A stretch of DNA of 64,000 bases from Alteromonas_E sp965248545. GTDB lineage: Bacteria > Pseudomonadota > Gammaproteobacteria > Enterobacterales > Alteromonadaceae. The notes beneath the pieces are model-generated. The model made no database searches. It saw only the letters and a list, made by a program, of their open reading frames with translations, and had not been told where the DNA came from. The translations under genes and the position numbers were made by a program. Position 1 is the first letter of the stretch; every line of letters starts with the position of its first letter. The stretch lies in contig OZ252110.1 of assembly GCA_965248545.1 (NCBI GenBank), positions 2,356,001 through 2,420,000 of the forward strand. Reading direction: 5' to 3'. This document shows, piece after piece, positions 17,455 through 26,286 of the stretch.

Positions 17455-18144
17455 ATGTCAAGAACTGTGTTGTTAGTGGAAGACGAAGCGCCGATCCGGG
17501 AAATGTTAACGCTCGTTTTGGAGCAAGCTGGGTTTAATACGGTAGAAGCCGAAGATTTTGATATTGCCCAAGAGAAGATTAAAGAACCTTACCCAGATTT
17601 GATTCTGTTGGATTGGATGTTACCCGGTGGCAGTGGTGTTCAACTTGCTAAAAGCCTAAAGCAACACGAGTATACGCGAGATATTCCCGTCATCATGTTG
17701 ACCGCACGCGGTGAAGAAGATGACAAAATCCGAGGGTTGGACGCTGGCGCGGACGATTACATTACGAAACCGTTTTCTCCGAAAGAATTGGTCGCTCGCA
17801 TAAAAGCCGTTATGCGACGCGTCACACCAACAGCTAAAGAAGAGCCCATCGAGTTTAATGGCCTCAAGCTTGAGCCCGTTTCGCACCGCGTGACAGCCAA
17901 CGAACAACCTTTGGATATGGGACCAACAGAGTTTAAGCTGTTGCACTTCTTTATGACTCATGCTGAGCGTGTCTACAGCCGTGAACAGCTACTGGATAAT
18001 GTGTGGGGTACTAACGTCTACGTCGAAGACCGCACCGTGGACGTGCACATTCGCCGTTTACGTAAAGCGATTGGTGAGTTTGGGCATGACGCTATGATTC
18101 AAACAGTACGTGGCGCTGGATACCGCTTCTCAGCTAAACTATAA
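17455..18144 (+). CDS. phoB: Phosphate regulon response regulator PhoB
   Basis: OmpR-family DNA-binding regulator of the phosphate-starvation response. The 229 aa from the chosen start equal E. coli PhoB in length. The receiver domain has the acidic pair in LLVEDEAPIREML, phospho-acceptor Asp53 in DWMLPGGSG, and the family-specific TARGEEDDKIRGLDAGADDYITKPF. The winged-helix output domain shows GPTEFKLLHFFM and VDVHIRRLRKAI. In-frame starts exist at 17437 and further upstream, but MSRTVLLVEDEAP aligns residue for residue with the E. coli start. The predicted transcript start near 17431 would leave almost no leader for the 17437 ATG. It is followed by phoR after 36 bases. Confidence 0.97.
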   Translation: MSRTVLLVEDEAPIREMLTLVLEQAGFNTVEAEDFDIAQEKIKEPYPDLILLDWMLPGGSGVQLAKSLKQHEYTRDIPVIMLTARGEEDDKIRGLDAGADDYITKPFSPKELVARIKAVMRRVTPTAKEEPIEFNGLKLEPVSHRVTANEQPLDMGPTEFKLLHFFMTHAERVYSREQLLDNVWGTNVYVEDRTVDVHIRRLRKAIGEFGHDAMIQTVRGAGYRFSAKL

Positions 18145-18180
18145 CCCAAGCAGTATCAACGTCGAATACAAGAGGCCCAC

Positions 18181-19494
18181 GTGTACTACCCTTTTTCATG
18201 GTTGAAGAGTGTTGTTGGTATAGCGGCCTACGTGCTGGTTTTTGCAGTGTTGGGCTGGACGTTCGATGCCATGACCAACAGTTTGGCCGTCGGTGTGGTC
18301 GGGCTTCTGTGCTGGAATTATTGGCAGCTGTTTAAATTGAACAAATGGTTGTGGCACAGTAAAAAAATGTCACCGCCAACAGCGGTTGGAATTTGGGAAC
18401 ATATTTACGAAGGCATTTATCACCTATCCCGTAGGAATCGCAAGAAGCGCAAAGAGCTGGGGGAATTGGTCAAGCGTTTCCGCGAGGGTTCTGAAGCGCT
18501 ACCCGATGCCGCTGTAGTGGTTGACGAACAAGCAAACATAGTATGGTGCAACCGTTTAGCCCGGATTGACTTGGGCTTGCGTTGGCCAGGGGACGCAGGG
18601 CGACGCGTTGACAATCTTATTCGTCACCCGAAATTTATCGAGTATTTCCATGCTGGAAATTACCGATATCCCATTGAAGTACCATCCCCCGTTAATCCGC
18701 GCAAAATATTTGAATACCGGATCATGCGTTACGGCGAAGACCATCTATTGCTAATCGCCCGGGACGTAACGCGCGTCTCACAGCTAGAAGATATGCGCAG
18801 AGACTTTGTGGCCAACGTATCGCATGAACTGAGAACGCCGCTGACGGTCATCAATGGCTATTTGGAATTGCTGCCGGATGAACCGGACCAAGACCCGTTG
18901 TTATCTAAAGCCGTCCATGAAATGAGTCAACAAACCCTCAGGATGCGCAATTTGATTGAGGACCTCTTGATCTTGTCTCGGATTGAATCAAGCGCAGAAC
19001 GCATATACGAGAACACGGTTGACATGGCCGCCATGATCGAATCGATAAAAGTCGAAGCTGAAACATTAAATCAAAGTAGAGGGCACACGCTGCGTTACCA
19101 CATTGAGCCAGATATAACGGTTTACGGCGTTGAAACAGAGTTGCGCAGTGCGTGTTCTAACTTGGTCTTCAATGCAATCAACTATACCCCTGAAGGGGGC
19201 ACGATTGACGTCTCTTGGAAAGCGCATAAAGACGGAGTGCGTTTTGCTGTGCGCGACAATGGCGATGGCATTGAAGAAAAACACTTGAATCGACTTACTG
19301 AGCGTTTCTATCGAGTCGACAAAGCTCGGTCGCGGAAAACCGGCGGTTCGGGTTTGGGTTTGTCTATCGTGAAACACGTGTTGAATCACCACAACAGTCA
19401 ACTCGATATCACCAGTGTTGTCGGCGAAGGCAGCGAATTTGGTTTTGAACTGTCGGCTGAACTTGTCAAATCTAAAGAGACAGTTGCCGTATGA
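18181..19494 (+). CDS. phoR: Phosphate regulon sensor histidine kinase PhoR
   Basis: Membrane kinase that phosphorylates PhoB under phosphate limitation. It starts at GTG (MYYPFSWLKSV). Two closely spaced hydrophobic helices (about 8-50) with hardly any periplasmic loop match PhoR, which senses through Pst/PhoU rather than directly. A PAS domain (about 95-200, ALPDAAVVVDEQANIVWCN) comes next, then HisKA with His215 (RRDFVANVSHELRTPL). The ATPase domain shows NLVFNAINYTPEGG, DNGDGI and GGSGLGLSIVKHVL. The stop overlaps the next gene by ATGA, so the PstS-like protein is translated with it. Confidence 0.95.
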   Translation: MYYPFSWLKSVVGIAAYVLVFAVLGWTFDAMTNSLAVGVVGLLCWNYWQLFKLNKWLWHSKKMSPPTAVGIWEHIYEGIYHLSRRNRKKRKELGELVKRFREGSEALPDAAVVVDEQANIVWCNRLARIDLGLRWPGDAGRRVDNLIRHPKFIEYFHAGNYRYPIEVPSPVNPRKIFEYRIMRYGEDHLLLIARDVTRVSQLEDMRRDFVANVSHELRTPLTVINGYLELLPDEPDQDPLLSKAVHEMSQQTLRMRNLIEDLLILSRIESSAERIYENTVDMAAMIESIKVEAETLNQSRGHTLRYHIEPDITVYGVETELRSACSNLVFNAINYTPEGGTIDVSWKAHKDGVRFAVRDNGDGIEEKHLNRLTERFYRVDKARSRKTGGSGLGLSIVKHVLNHHNSQLDITSVVGEGSEFGFELSAELVKSKETVAV

Positions 19495-20504
19495 GAGTAG
19501 TGCCGATAGCCCTGCTTTTTACCCTGTTGTGGACCGCAATCGGGCATGCTGACGAAAACCATACCCAAGCACCACAACCCTATCAACATTACCCTGGGGT
19601 GGACGGCAGTATTACGTCAGTTGGTTCTGATACCCTGGCTAACTTATTGGCGATATGGTCCCAAGAATTCAAGACATATTACCCGCATGTCAGGATTCAA
19701 ATCCAAGCATCGGGTTCTTCAACTGCACCTCCTGCTTTGACTGAGGGGACCGCTACAATCGGTCCCATGAGTCGTCAATTGAAGAGTAGCGAAATCGCCG
19801 CATTTCAGCGCCGTTACGGTTATGAGCCAACCATGTTTTTGGTGGCGGTCGATGCGATCGCGTTGTTTGTAGAGCGGTCAAATCCGATCCAAGCACTAAC
19901 GCTACAGCAAGTAGACGCGATTTTCTCGCAGACGCGTTATTGCGGTGGCCCTCAAGCAATCGAGCGATGGCAGCAGCTTGGCATCGAGTACTTGGGCGAA
20001 CGTCACGCGATTCGTTTGTTTGGACGAAACTCAGTATCTGGTACTTATGGCTTATTCAAATCGATAGCACTATGCGACGGTGACTTTAGAGCCAAGGTTA
20101 ATGAGCAGCCAGGTTCTTCTTCCGTTGTATTGTCAGTCGCTTCAACCAATGGCGCCATTGGTTATGCGGCATATGGCCATAAGACTGCTGGGGTAAAATC
20201 TTTGGCACTCGGTACATCTTTGCAGAACGCGGTTCCACTATCACAACAAACGGTCCAATCAGGCGATTATCCGTTTACCCGCTTCCTGTATATCATGGTC
20301 AACAAAGCACCCGATCAGCCTTTGCCTACGCTTGAGCGCGAATTTTTGCGCTTTGTATTGTCGCAAAGGGGGCAGGAATTGGTCAGCCAGGACGGTTACT
20401 TTCCCATTTCAAATGACAAACGAACTCATCAACTGCGCTTGTTGTCAGACGATAGCGAAGTGCTTAACCCATATGTACCAGAAGTGGATATGGGTCGTAA
20501 TTAA
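19491..20504 (+). CDS. PstS-family phosphate-binding periplasmic protein
   Basis: Exported solute-binding protein of 337 aa with a signal peptide (about 1-20). The PBP-like domain has the PstS-type phosphate site: GSDTLANLLAIW at the N-terminus, the QASGSSTAPPAL loop, GPMSRQLKSSE, and FGRNSVSGTYGLFK in the second lobe. It overlaps phoR by four bases and is thus in the phoBR operon, but no pstC, pstA, pstB or phoU follows. It may serve a permease encoded elsewhere, act as a phosphate sensor or scavenger in the periplasm, or pass phosphate from the outer-membrane system encoded next. I leave the symbol blank because several PstS paralogues usually exist. Confidence 0.88.
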   Translation: MRVVPIALLFTLLWTAIGHADENHTQAPQPYQHYPGVDGSITSVGSDTLANLLAIWSQEFKTYYPHVRIQIQASGSSTAPPALTEGTATIGPMSRQLKSSEIAAFQRRYGYEPTMFLVAVDAIALFVERSNPIQALTLQQVDAIFSQTRYCGGPQAIERWQQLGIEYLGERHAIRLFGRNSVSGTYGLFKSIALCDGDFRAKVNEQPGSSSVVLSVASTNGAIGYAAYGHKTAGVKSLALGTSLQNAVPLSQQTVQSGDYPFTRFLYIMVNKAPDQPLPTLEREFLRFVLSQRGQELVSQDGYFPISNDKRTHQLRLLSDDSEVLNPYVPEVDMGRN

Positions 20505-20573
20505 GACATTATTTCGATGTTAGGTTTATGATATTTAAGAGTTTTTTGTTAGTTCCCGGTTTTTATATTAAAC

Positions 20574-20625
20574 TTTTGTGACATTTTTGTGATGTAACAA
20601 ATGTGTCATTTAGCTCCAGTACTCT
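20574..20625 (+). promoter_or_regulatory. Candidate Pho box cluster and -10 before the duplicated lipoprotein gene
   Basis: ATGTAAC-AAAT-GTGTCAT at 20592-20609 fits the PhoB-box layout. A -10-like TACTCT (20620-20625) lies 10 bases downstream. Just upstream an 11-bp near-tandem repeat occurs (TTTTGTGACAT then TTTTGTGATGT, 20574-20595), the same 11-base period as Pho box half sites, and it overlaps the box. The site is about 65 bases before the lipoprotein ATG. Confidence 0.55.
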
Positions 20626-20672
20626 TCTTGCGTTTTTATCAAACTAAACTAGTCCTGTAACTGGAGTTAAGA

Positions 20673-23453
20673 ATGCAACTTAAGCACCTATTTAAAGCCT
20701 CAGCAATCGCGACAGCCCTCGTTTTAGCGGGTTGTGGTGGTGACATCAATATCAGCGAAGGCGATATCGACAACAGCGTAACCGACAATAGCACTACTAA
20801 CAATGACAATAGCGGTGGCAGCGACGGTGGCGACGGTGGTGGCACTCCACCGGTAACTGATACAGCTCCAGGTGAGCCGAGCACATTCCTAAGCGGCGAA
20901 GTTTCTTCAGCACTTGGCGAAACAGTAAACGTTCGCGTTCTAACAGGCCGTTTAACTGACGCTGACGCGACAAATGGTAAAGTTACATTGACCAACGACA
21001 CCGTTTGGGCGCTTGAAGGTCCTGTTTTTGTCGGTGGCGACAATGCAGATTCAACAGTACTTGAGATTGAAGAAGGTGCAATCGTCTTCGGTCGTACCGG
21101 TAACGACTACCTAGTGGTAAGCCGTGGTTCACAGCTCGAAGCGATGGGTTCTGCGTCTGCTCCAGTAATCATGACATCATTTGCCGACGTATTAGGTGAC
21201 GAAGTTGGCGCTGGTCAATGGGGTGGCTTGGTTATCTTGGGTAATGCGCCATCAAACAAATGTCCAACGACTGGCGAATGTTCACTCCAAGTTGAAGGTG
21301 TACAAGAAGGTGCGGTATTCGGTGGTACTGACGACACTGATAACTCTGGTATCTTGAACTACTTGGTTGTTAAGTATGCTGGTTTCGAGATCGCACCTGA
21401 CAACGAATTAAACGGTATCACGTTTGGTGGTGTTGGTTCTGGTACTACAGTTGATTACTTGCAGGTTCATGCTAATGCGGATGACGGTGTTGAGTTCTTT
21501 GGTGGTTCTGTAAACGCTAAGCACGTTGTGCTAACCGGTATCCAAGACGACAGCATCGACTGGGACAATGGCTTCCAAGGTAAAATGCAATATGTTTACG
21601 TAGAACAAGATCGCGCATCAGGTGATGCTAACCGCGGTATCGAAGCGGATAACGATGGTTCTACTCCTGATATTGAGCCACAGTCAAATCCAATGATTGC
21701 TAACTTAACGATCATCGGCAACAACTTTGACGGTGAAGATGATTCAGAGGGTGTTTATCTTCGCGAAGGTACTGGTGCTCAGATTTACAACATGGTTGTA
21801 ACCGGTCCTGCTGGCATGGGCGAGTGTTTCGAAGTTGAAAATTCAACAGAATCTCAAGCAAACCTTGGTGATGGCACAATCACAATCAGCAACTCTGTAA
21901 TCGCGTGTAACAACGGCGAAAACTTTAAGTTTGACGCTGATGGCGGTGCAGTAGACCTTGAAGATTGGTTCCTAAATGTTCAACAGAACAATTTCGTTTC
22001 TGAATCAATTGGCCTTAACAATGACGGTAGCCCGACAGCAGAAAGCCCACTATTAGGTGCTGGTGCTGACCCATCTCAAGTGGATGGTTTCTTCGAAGCA
22101 AATGACTTTATCGGTGCTGTTGGTGGTGATTCTGACTGGCGTCAAGGCTGGGCATTTGGTTTCGGCGGCGGTGAAGTCGGTGTTGTAAACCCTGATTCAG
22201 GTTGTCCTGCAGGCACCACTTCAATTTCTCCGGTAGACGGCACAACCACTACGTGTCAGGTTTCTGGTCGCATCACATCTGACCTTACGTTAACTGAAGG
22301 TAACTTCTACGCACTTTCAGGTGCAGTGTTCGTAGGCGGTGACAATACGGATAGCGCAACATTGACAGTTGAAGCTGGCGTAACAGTGTTTGGTGCTTCA
22401 GGTAACGATTACTTGGTCGTAAGCCGTGGCTCAGAAATTAATGCACAAGGTACAGCATCTGCGCCAATTTCATTCACTTCACGTGATGACATTGTTAGCG
22501 GTACTGGTGCTGCTGGCCAATGGGGCGGCATGGTTATCCTAGGTAACGCACCATCCAACAAGTGCCCAACGACTGGCGAGTGTTCACTTCAGGTTGAAGG
22601 TGTTCAAGAAGGTGCAGTATTCGGTGGTTCTGATACAGAAGACAGCTCTGGTACCCTTCGCTATGTTCGCGTAATGCATGGTGGTTTTGAAATCGCACCT
22701 GACAATGAACTAAATGGTGTTACATTTGGTGGTGTTGGTTCAGGTACAACGATTGAGTACCTACAAGTTCACAAGAATGCGGATGACGGTGTTGAATTCT
22801 TCGGCGGCAACGTTGATGTTAAGTACCTTGTATTGACTGACATCCAAGATGATAGCATCGATTGGGACAATGGTTTCCAAGGTCGTATCCAGTACGTAGT
22901 TGTTAAGCAAGCTGCAGACGATTCTGATGCAAACCGTGCAATCGAAGCAGACAACGATGGCTCTAACCCAGCAATCGAGCCTCAATCTAATCCTAGCATT
23001 GCCAACGTAACCATCATTGGTAACAACTTCGACGGTGAAGACGACTCTGAAGGTGTTTACCTACGCGAAGGTACTGGTGCTCAGCTAGCTAACTTCATCA
23101 TCACTGGCCCTGCGGGCATGGGTGAATGTTTCGAGATTGAAGGTTCAACTGAATCTCAAACGAACCTAGGTGACGGTACTACAACATTCACTAACTCTGT
23201 AATCGCATGTGAAAACGGCGAGAACTTTAAGTTCGGTGATGGTGATGTTGACTTAGAAGATTGGTTCCTAAACGTTCAAGCAGGAAACGCTGTTGAAGCA
23301 AATGGTGCGGCGGTACTTAATGGTATCTTCAGCATCAGCACTGCAGCACCTAAAGATTTCTCTGGCGACACGTTCTTCGACAATGCTGACTTCGTTGGTG
23401 GTGTTAAGGCTGACGCTAACTGGACTGCGGATTGGACAGTAGGACTAGAGTAA
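20673..23453 (+). CDS. Large lipoprotein with two tandem beta-helix-like halves
   Basis: Lipoprotein of 926 aa (LVLAGCGG, Cys20) with a low-complexity Asp/Asn/Ser/Gly linker (about 25-65). After this come two homologous units of about 400 residues, offset by 434. Blocks such as GQWGGLVILGNAPSNKCP (from 181) recur almost unchanged from 615, as do NADDGVEFFGG, DDSIDWDNGFQG, GNNFDGEDDSEGVYLREGTG and GPAGMGECFE. The repeated short Gly/Asn-rich strands suggest a right-handed parallel beta-helix; the acidic clusters could bind Ca2+. Cysteines are paired and repeated in both units. No enzyme motif is recognised. Position between PstS and a TonB receptor, with a candidate Pho box in front, suggests a surface-exposed partner of that receptor. 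Function is unproven. Confidence 0.8.
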   Translation: MQLKHLFKASAIATALVLAGCGGDINISEGDIDNSVTDNSTTNNDNSGGSDGGDGGGTPPVTDTAPGEPSTFLSGEVSSALGETVNVRVLTGRLTDADATNGKVTLTNDTVWALEGPVFVGGDNADSTVLEIEEGAIVFGRTGNDYLVVSRGSQLEAMGSASAPVIMTSFADVLGDEVGAGQWGGLVILGNAPSNKCPTTGECSLQVEGVQEGAVFGGTDDTDNSGILNYLVVKYAGFEIAPDNELNGITFGGVGSGTTVDYLQVHANADDGVEFFGGSVNAKHVVLTGIQDDSIDWDNGFQGKMQYVYVEQDRASGDANRGIEADNDGSTPDIEPQSNPMIANLTIIGNNFDGEDDSEGVYLREGTGAQIYNMVVTGPAGMGECFEVENSTESQANLGDGTITISNSVIACNNGENFKFDADGGAVDLEDWFLNVQQNNFVSESIGLNNDGSPTAESPLLGAGADPSQVDGFFEANDFIGAVGGDSDWRQGWAFGFGGGEVGVVNPDSGCPAGTTSISPVDGTTTTCQVSGRITSDLTLTEGNFYALSGAVFVGGDNTDSATLTVEAGVTVFGASGNDYLVVSRGSEINAQGTASAPISFTSRDDIVSGTGAAGQWGGMVILGNAPSNKCPTTGECSLQVEGVQEGAVFGGSDTEDSSGTLRYVRVMHGGFEIAPDNELNGVTFGGVGSGTTIEYLQVHKNADDGVEFFGGNVDVKYLVLTDIQDDSIDWDNGFQGRIQYVVVKQAADDSDANRAIEADNDGSNPAIEPQSNPSIANVTIIGNNFDGEDDSEGVYLREGTGAQLANFIITGPAGMGECFEIEGSTESQTNLGDGTTTFTNSVIACENGENFKFGDGDVDLEDWFLNVQAGNAVEANGAAVLNGIFSISTAAPKDFSGDTFFDNADFVGGVKADANWTADWTVGLE

Positions 23454-23481
23454 GGTTTGTTCAAAACTAACCACAGTATTT

Positions 23482-23509
23482 ATACAGCGCATGCTTGCAT
23501 GCGCTGTAT
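23482..23509. repeat. Perfect 13-bp palindromic hairpin between lipoprotein and receptor genes
   Basis: ATACAGCGCATGC and GCATGCGCTGTAT flank a TT loop in the 86-base gap. It is too stable to be chance but lacks a T-run, so it is probably an RNA processing or partial attenuation element that sets the lipoprotein:receptor ratio, or a protein-binding palindrome. Confidence 0.65.
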
Positions 23510-23539
23510 TCATAACAACGCTTTATAATGAGGTTACTA

Positions 23540-26203
23540 ATGAACAAGCCTGCAGAACGCTTTCCGTTTAATCGCTTAACACTAGCGGTGGCAACGGGTC
23601 TGTTAATCCAACCTGTGGCTAACATCGCCTATGCCCAAGATGCGGCGCAGGATGAAGAGCAGGTAATTGAGGAAGTCGTGTCAACGGGGACGCGTTTGAA
23701 AGGTACTGCAACAGCAGTATTAGAAGAGCGTAAGAACCAAGCCTTCGTTGCTGACATCCTTGGTGCAGAACAGATTTCCCGTACCGGTGACGGCGATGCC
23801 GCGTCAGCGCTTCGACGTGTAACGGGTCTGACGTTGGTTGACGGCAAATTTATTTATGTTCGTGGTTTGGGTGAGCGTTATTCCAGTACGCAGCTCAATG
23901 GTGCGTCAGTACCGAGTCCTGACCCAACGCGAAATGTTATTCCATTGGACTTATTCCCGTCGGATATCATCGAGTCACTGTCGGTACAGAAGGCATTTTC
24001 ACCTTCTATGCCTGCATCGTTCGGTGGTGGTAATGTAGACATCCGTTTGAAGACGATTCCGTCGGATTTCATCTTCAACATGGGTGGAAGTATTGGTGGC
24101 AATACTGAGAACTTTGATGATGCCTATCAATACAGCGGTGGTAGCAATGATTGGGAAGGTCAGGATGACGGTTTCCGGGCAGTTCCAGCTGCAATAGCCG
24201 ACCGCTGGGCAGCCAAGAATTTCTTGGATAACCTAGAGCCAAATGTCGCACTAGATTTGTTCCGTGACGTACAGCGCAACTACGATCCAGTATTGGACAG
24301 CGTCAATCCCGATGCGAGCTTTAATTTAGCCGTAGGTAACAATTTCGACTATAACGAAGACATTCGTTATGGTTTCTTGTTCACCGCGGGTTATGACAAT
24401 AGCACACAGGTCTCGGAACAGTTCCTCGGCGAACAACAAAGCCGTGACGGTGACTCAATCCGCTTCTTGCGTTTCTTCGATGAAGTTGATTCAACTGAGA
24501 AGTCAATTAAATGGTCGAGCTTGCTAAATTTGGGGATCGACTATAAGCGCAATCACCGCATTGACTATAGCTTGGTTGCGTTAAACGATACACGTGATGA
24601 ATTACGTGAAAAAATCGGTAACTCAAACAATATTCAGCTAGTTGATAATCAGCGTATTCGCGATGTTGAAGTGATTTACGAAGAGCGCCAGATGTATACC
24701 AATCAGGTTCGTGGTACTCACACGTTCCCTGAATTGAATTTCTTGGGATTCGATTGGAAATACTCACTGGGTCGTTCAAACCGTGATGCGCCAGGTAACG
24801 TCAGTACGCGTTTCATTCTTGAAGATTTGAATGAAGATGACATCTTCGATCGCGAAACCGAGAGTAGCTTGAGTAATGCGCCGACAGCGGCACGTTATTC
24901 ATTCCAAACCTTGCATGACCGCGTTGAGAATTATGGTTACAACTTCAACTTACCGGTATACGAAGGTAAGTGGGAAATGGAATTCAAAGCGGGTGCAGAT
25001 TTCATTACTAAGTCGCGTACGGCCGAAAACCGTCGTTTTGACGTCAATACGCGTGCGTTTGCTGATTCGAGCGTGCTAGATGGTTTTGTATTTTCTGAAA
25101 TCTTGAGTGATGCGGTATTAGATAGCGCTGCGTTCACCAACCAACCCATCATTCGTGACACTACGATCGCGGGTGATGACTATGCGGCTGGTCAGAAAAT
25201 TGATGCATACTACTTTGAAGCCGATTTGTTTTACGACAACAAATGGCGTATCAGTGGTGGTGTGAGATATGAAGATTTCCGTCAAGCCGTTGTACCATTT
25301 GACCCGCGTACCAATCAGATTGACATTGTCGATGGTGATGATCGCGGCCAGCTAGCGTTTATCGAGGACGATTTCTACCCTGCAATAGCACTGACCTATT
25401 TCATTGAGCAAGACATGCAATTGCGTGCAAGTTTCAGTGAAACGGTCGTTCGCCCTGATTTGCGTGAAGTCTCTTCTGCAACCTATTTGGACCCACTCAC
25501 GGACAATCCAATCGCCGGTACACCTGGTGTGCGCACAACATCGGTTAAAAACTACGATATTCGCTGGGAATGGTATCGCGAAGCAGGAAACAACTTGTCA
25601 GTCGGTCTATTCTATAAAGATATGACTGACCCGATTGAATCAGTTCAATCGCCGGCCCAGGATGGACCGCCATTGATTCGAATTGCGAATGCTGAAACGG
25701 GTGAGTTGTTTGGTGTTGAAATCGAATTCTTGCAAGGTCTGGAAGTTATCGGTGACGGTATTTGGGACAATATGTTCCTGAGCGGTAACGTGACCTTGAG
25801 TGATTCTGAGATCACGTTGGATCCGGTTGCTATTGAAGAGCAAACAGGGGTTTCTGCCGCGATTACCAACACAACTCGTCGTTTGACTGGTCACTCTGAG
25901 TATGTTGTTAACATGCAACTGGGTTTTGACTCAGACAATGGTGAACACTCAGCGTCGTTAGTTTATAACGTATTTGGTGAGCGTATTATCATTCCAGGTA
26001 TTGATTTCTTTGATGATAACTTTGAGCAACCGTTCCATTCACTGGATATGGTTTACAAGTATTATCCTGATTTCAACACAACGGTGACGTTCAAGGTTCA
26101 GAACATGTTGGATGAATCGAAAGAACTTGAATTTGAGGGGGTTACTTTCCAATCTGAAACCCGAGGAATCGGCTTCAGCTTGTCATACAAGTACGACTTT
26201 TAA
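23540..26203 (+). CDS. TonB-dependent outer-membrane receptor
   Basis: Outer-membrane active transporter, 887 aa from the chosen start. Signal peptide (about 1-33, ending AYAQDA), a TonB-box-like stretch (EEVVSTGTR), a plug domain (about 55-180: ALRRVTGLTLVDGKFIYVRGLGERYSSTQLNGAS in part, then SFGGGNVDIRLKT) and a long beta-barrel ending in the aromatic YKYDF typical of outer-membrane insertion. An in-frame ATG lies 12 bases earlier, but ATG 23540 has a GAGG site 5-9 bases upstream. No promoter is seen in front, so it is probably read with the lipoprotein gene. The substrate is not identifiable from sequence; Pho context suggests phosphate or a phosphorylated compound. Confidence 0.93.
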   Translation: MNKPAERFPFNRLTLAVATGLLIQPVANIAYAQDAAQDEEQVIEEVVSTGTRLKGTATAVLEERKNQAFVADILGAEQISRTGDGDAASALRRVTGLTLVDGKFIYVRGLGERYSSTQLNGASVPSPDPTRNVIPLDLFPSDIIESLSVQKAFSPSMPASFGGGNVDIRLKTIPSDFIFNMGGSIGGNTENFDDAYQYSGGSNDWEGQDDGFRAVPAAIADRWAAKNFLDNLEPNVALDLFRDVQRNYDPVLDSVNPDASFNLAVGNNFDYNEDIRYGFLFTAGYDNSTQVSEQFLGEQQSRDGDSIRFLRFFDEVDSTEKSIKWSSLLNLGIDYKRNHRIDYSLVALNDTRDELREKIGNSNNIQLVDNQRIRDVEVIYEERQMYTNQVRGTHTFPELNFLGFDWKYSLGRSNRDAPGNVSTRFILEDLNEDDIFDRETESSLSNAPTAARYSFQTLHDRVENYGYNFNLPVYEGKWEMEFKAGADFITKSRTAENRRFDVNTRAFADSSVLDGFVFSEILSDAVLDSAAFTNQPIIRDTTIAGDDYAAGQKIDAYYFEADLFYDNKWRISGGVRYEDFRQAVVPFDPRTNQIDIVDGDDRGQLAFIEDDFYPAIALTYFIEQDMQLRASFSETVVRPDLREVSSATYLDPLTDNPIAGTPGVRTTSVKNYDIRWEWYREAGNNLSVGLFYKDMTDPIESVQSPAQDGPPLIRIANAETGELFGVEIEFLQGLEVIGDGIWDNMFLSGNVTLSDSEITLDPVAIEEQTGVSAAITNTTRRLTGHSEYVVNMQLGFDSDNGEHSASLVYNVFGERIIIPGIDFFDDNFEQPFHSLDMVYKYYPDFNTTVTFKVQNMLDESKELEFEGVTFQSETRGIGFSLSYKYDF

Positions 26204-26218
26204 ATTTAATACAGCATC

Positions 26219-26249
26219 AAAAAGGCCTGCAAACGCAGGCCTTTTTTTT
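26219..26249 (+). terminator. Intrinsic terminator after the TonB receptor
   Basis: Twelve-bp stem AAAAAGGCCTGC / GCAGGCCTTTTT, loop AAAC, followed by further T. It may also stop the convergent sulfotransferase gene. Confidence 0.92.
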
Positions 26250-26286
26250 GGATGCACCGGTGAAAACAGTGTTTGTAAAATGGCGC

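Noticed and set aside
20521..23453. Repeats in the lipoprotein gene as a mobile or CRISPR-like array
   Set aside because: The repeat is a single in-frame protein duplication with diverged codons, not short regular DNA repeats.
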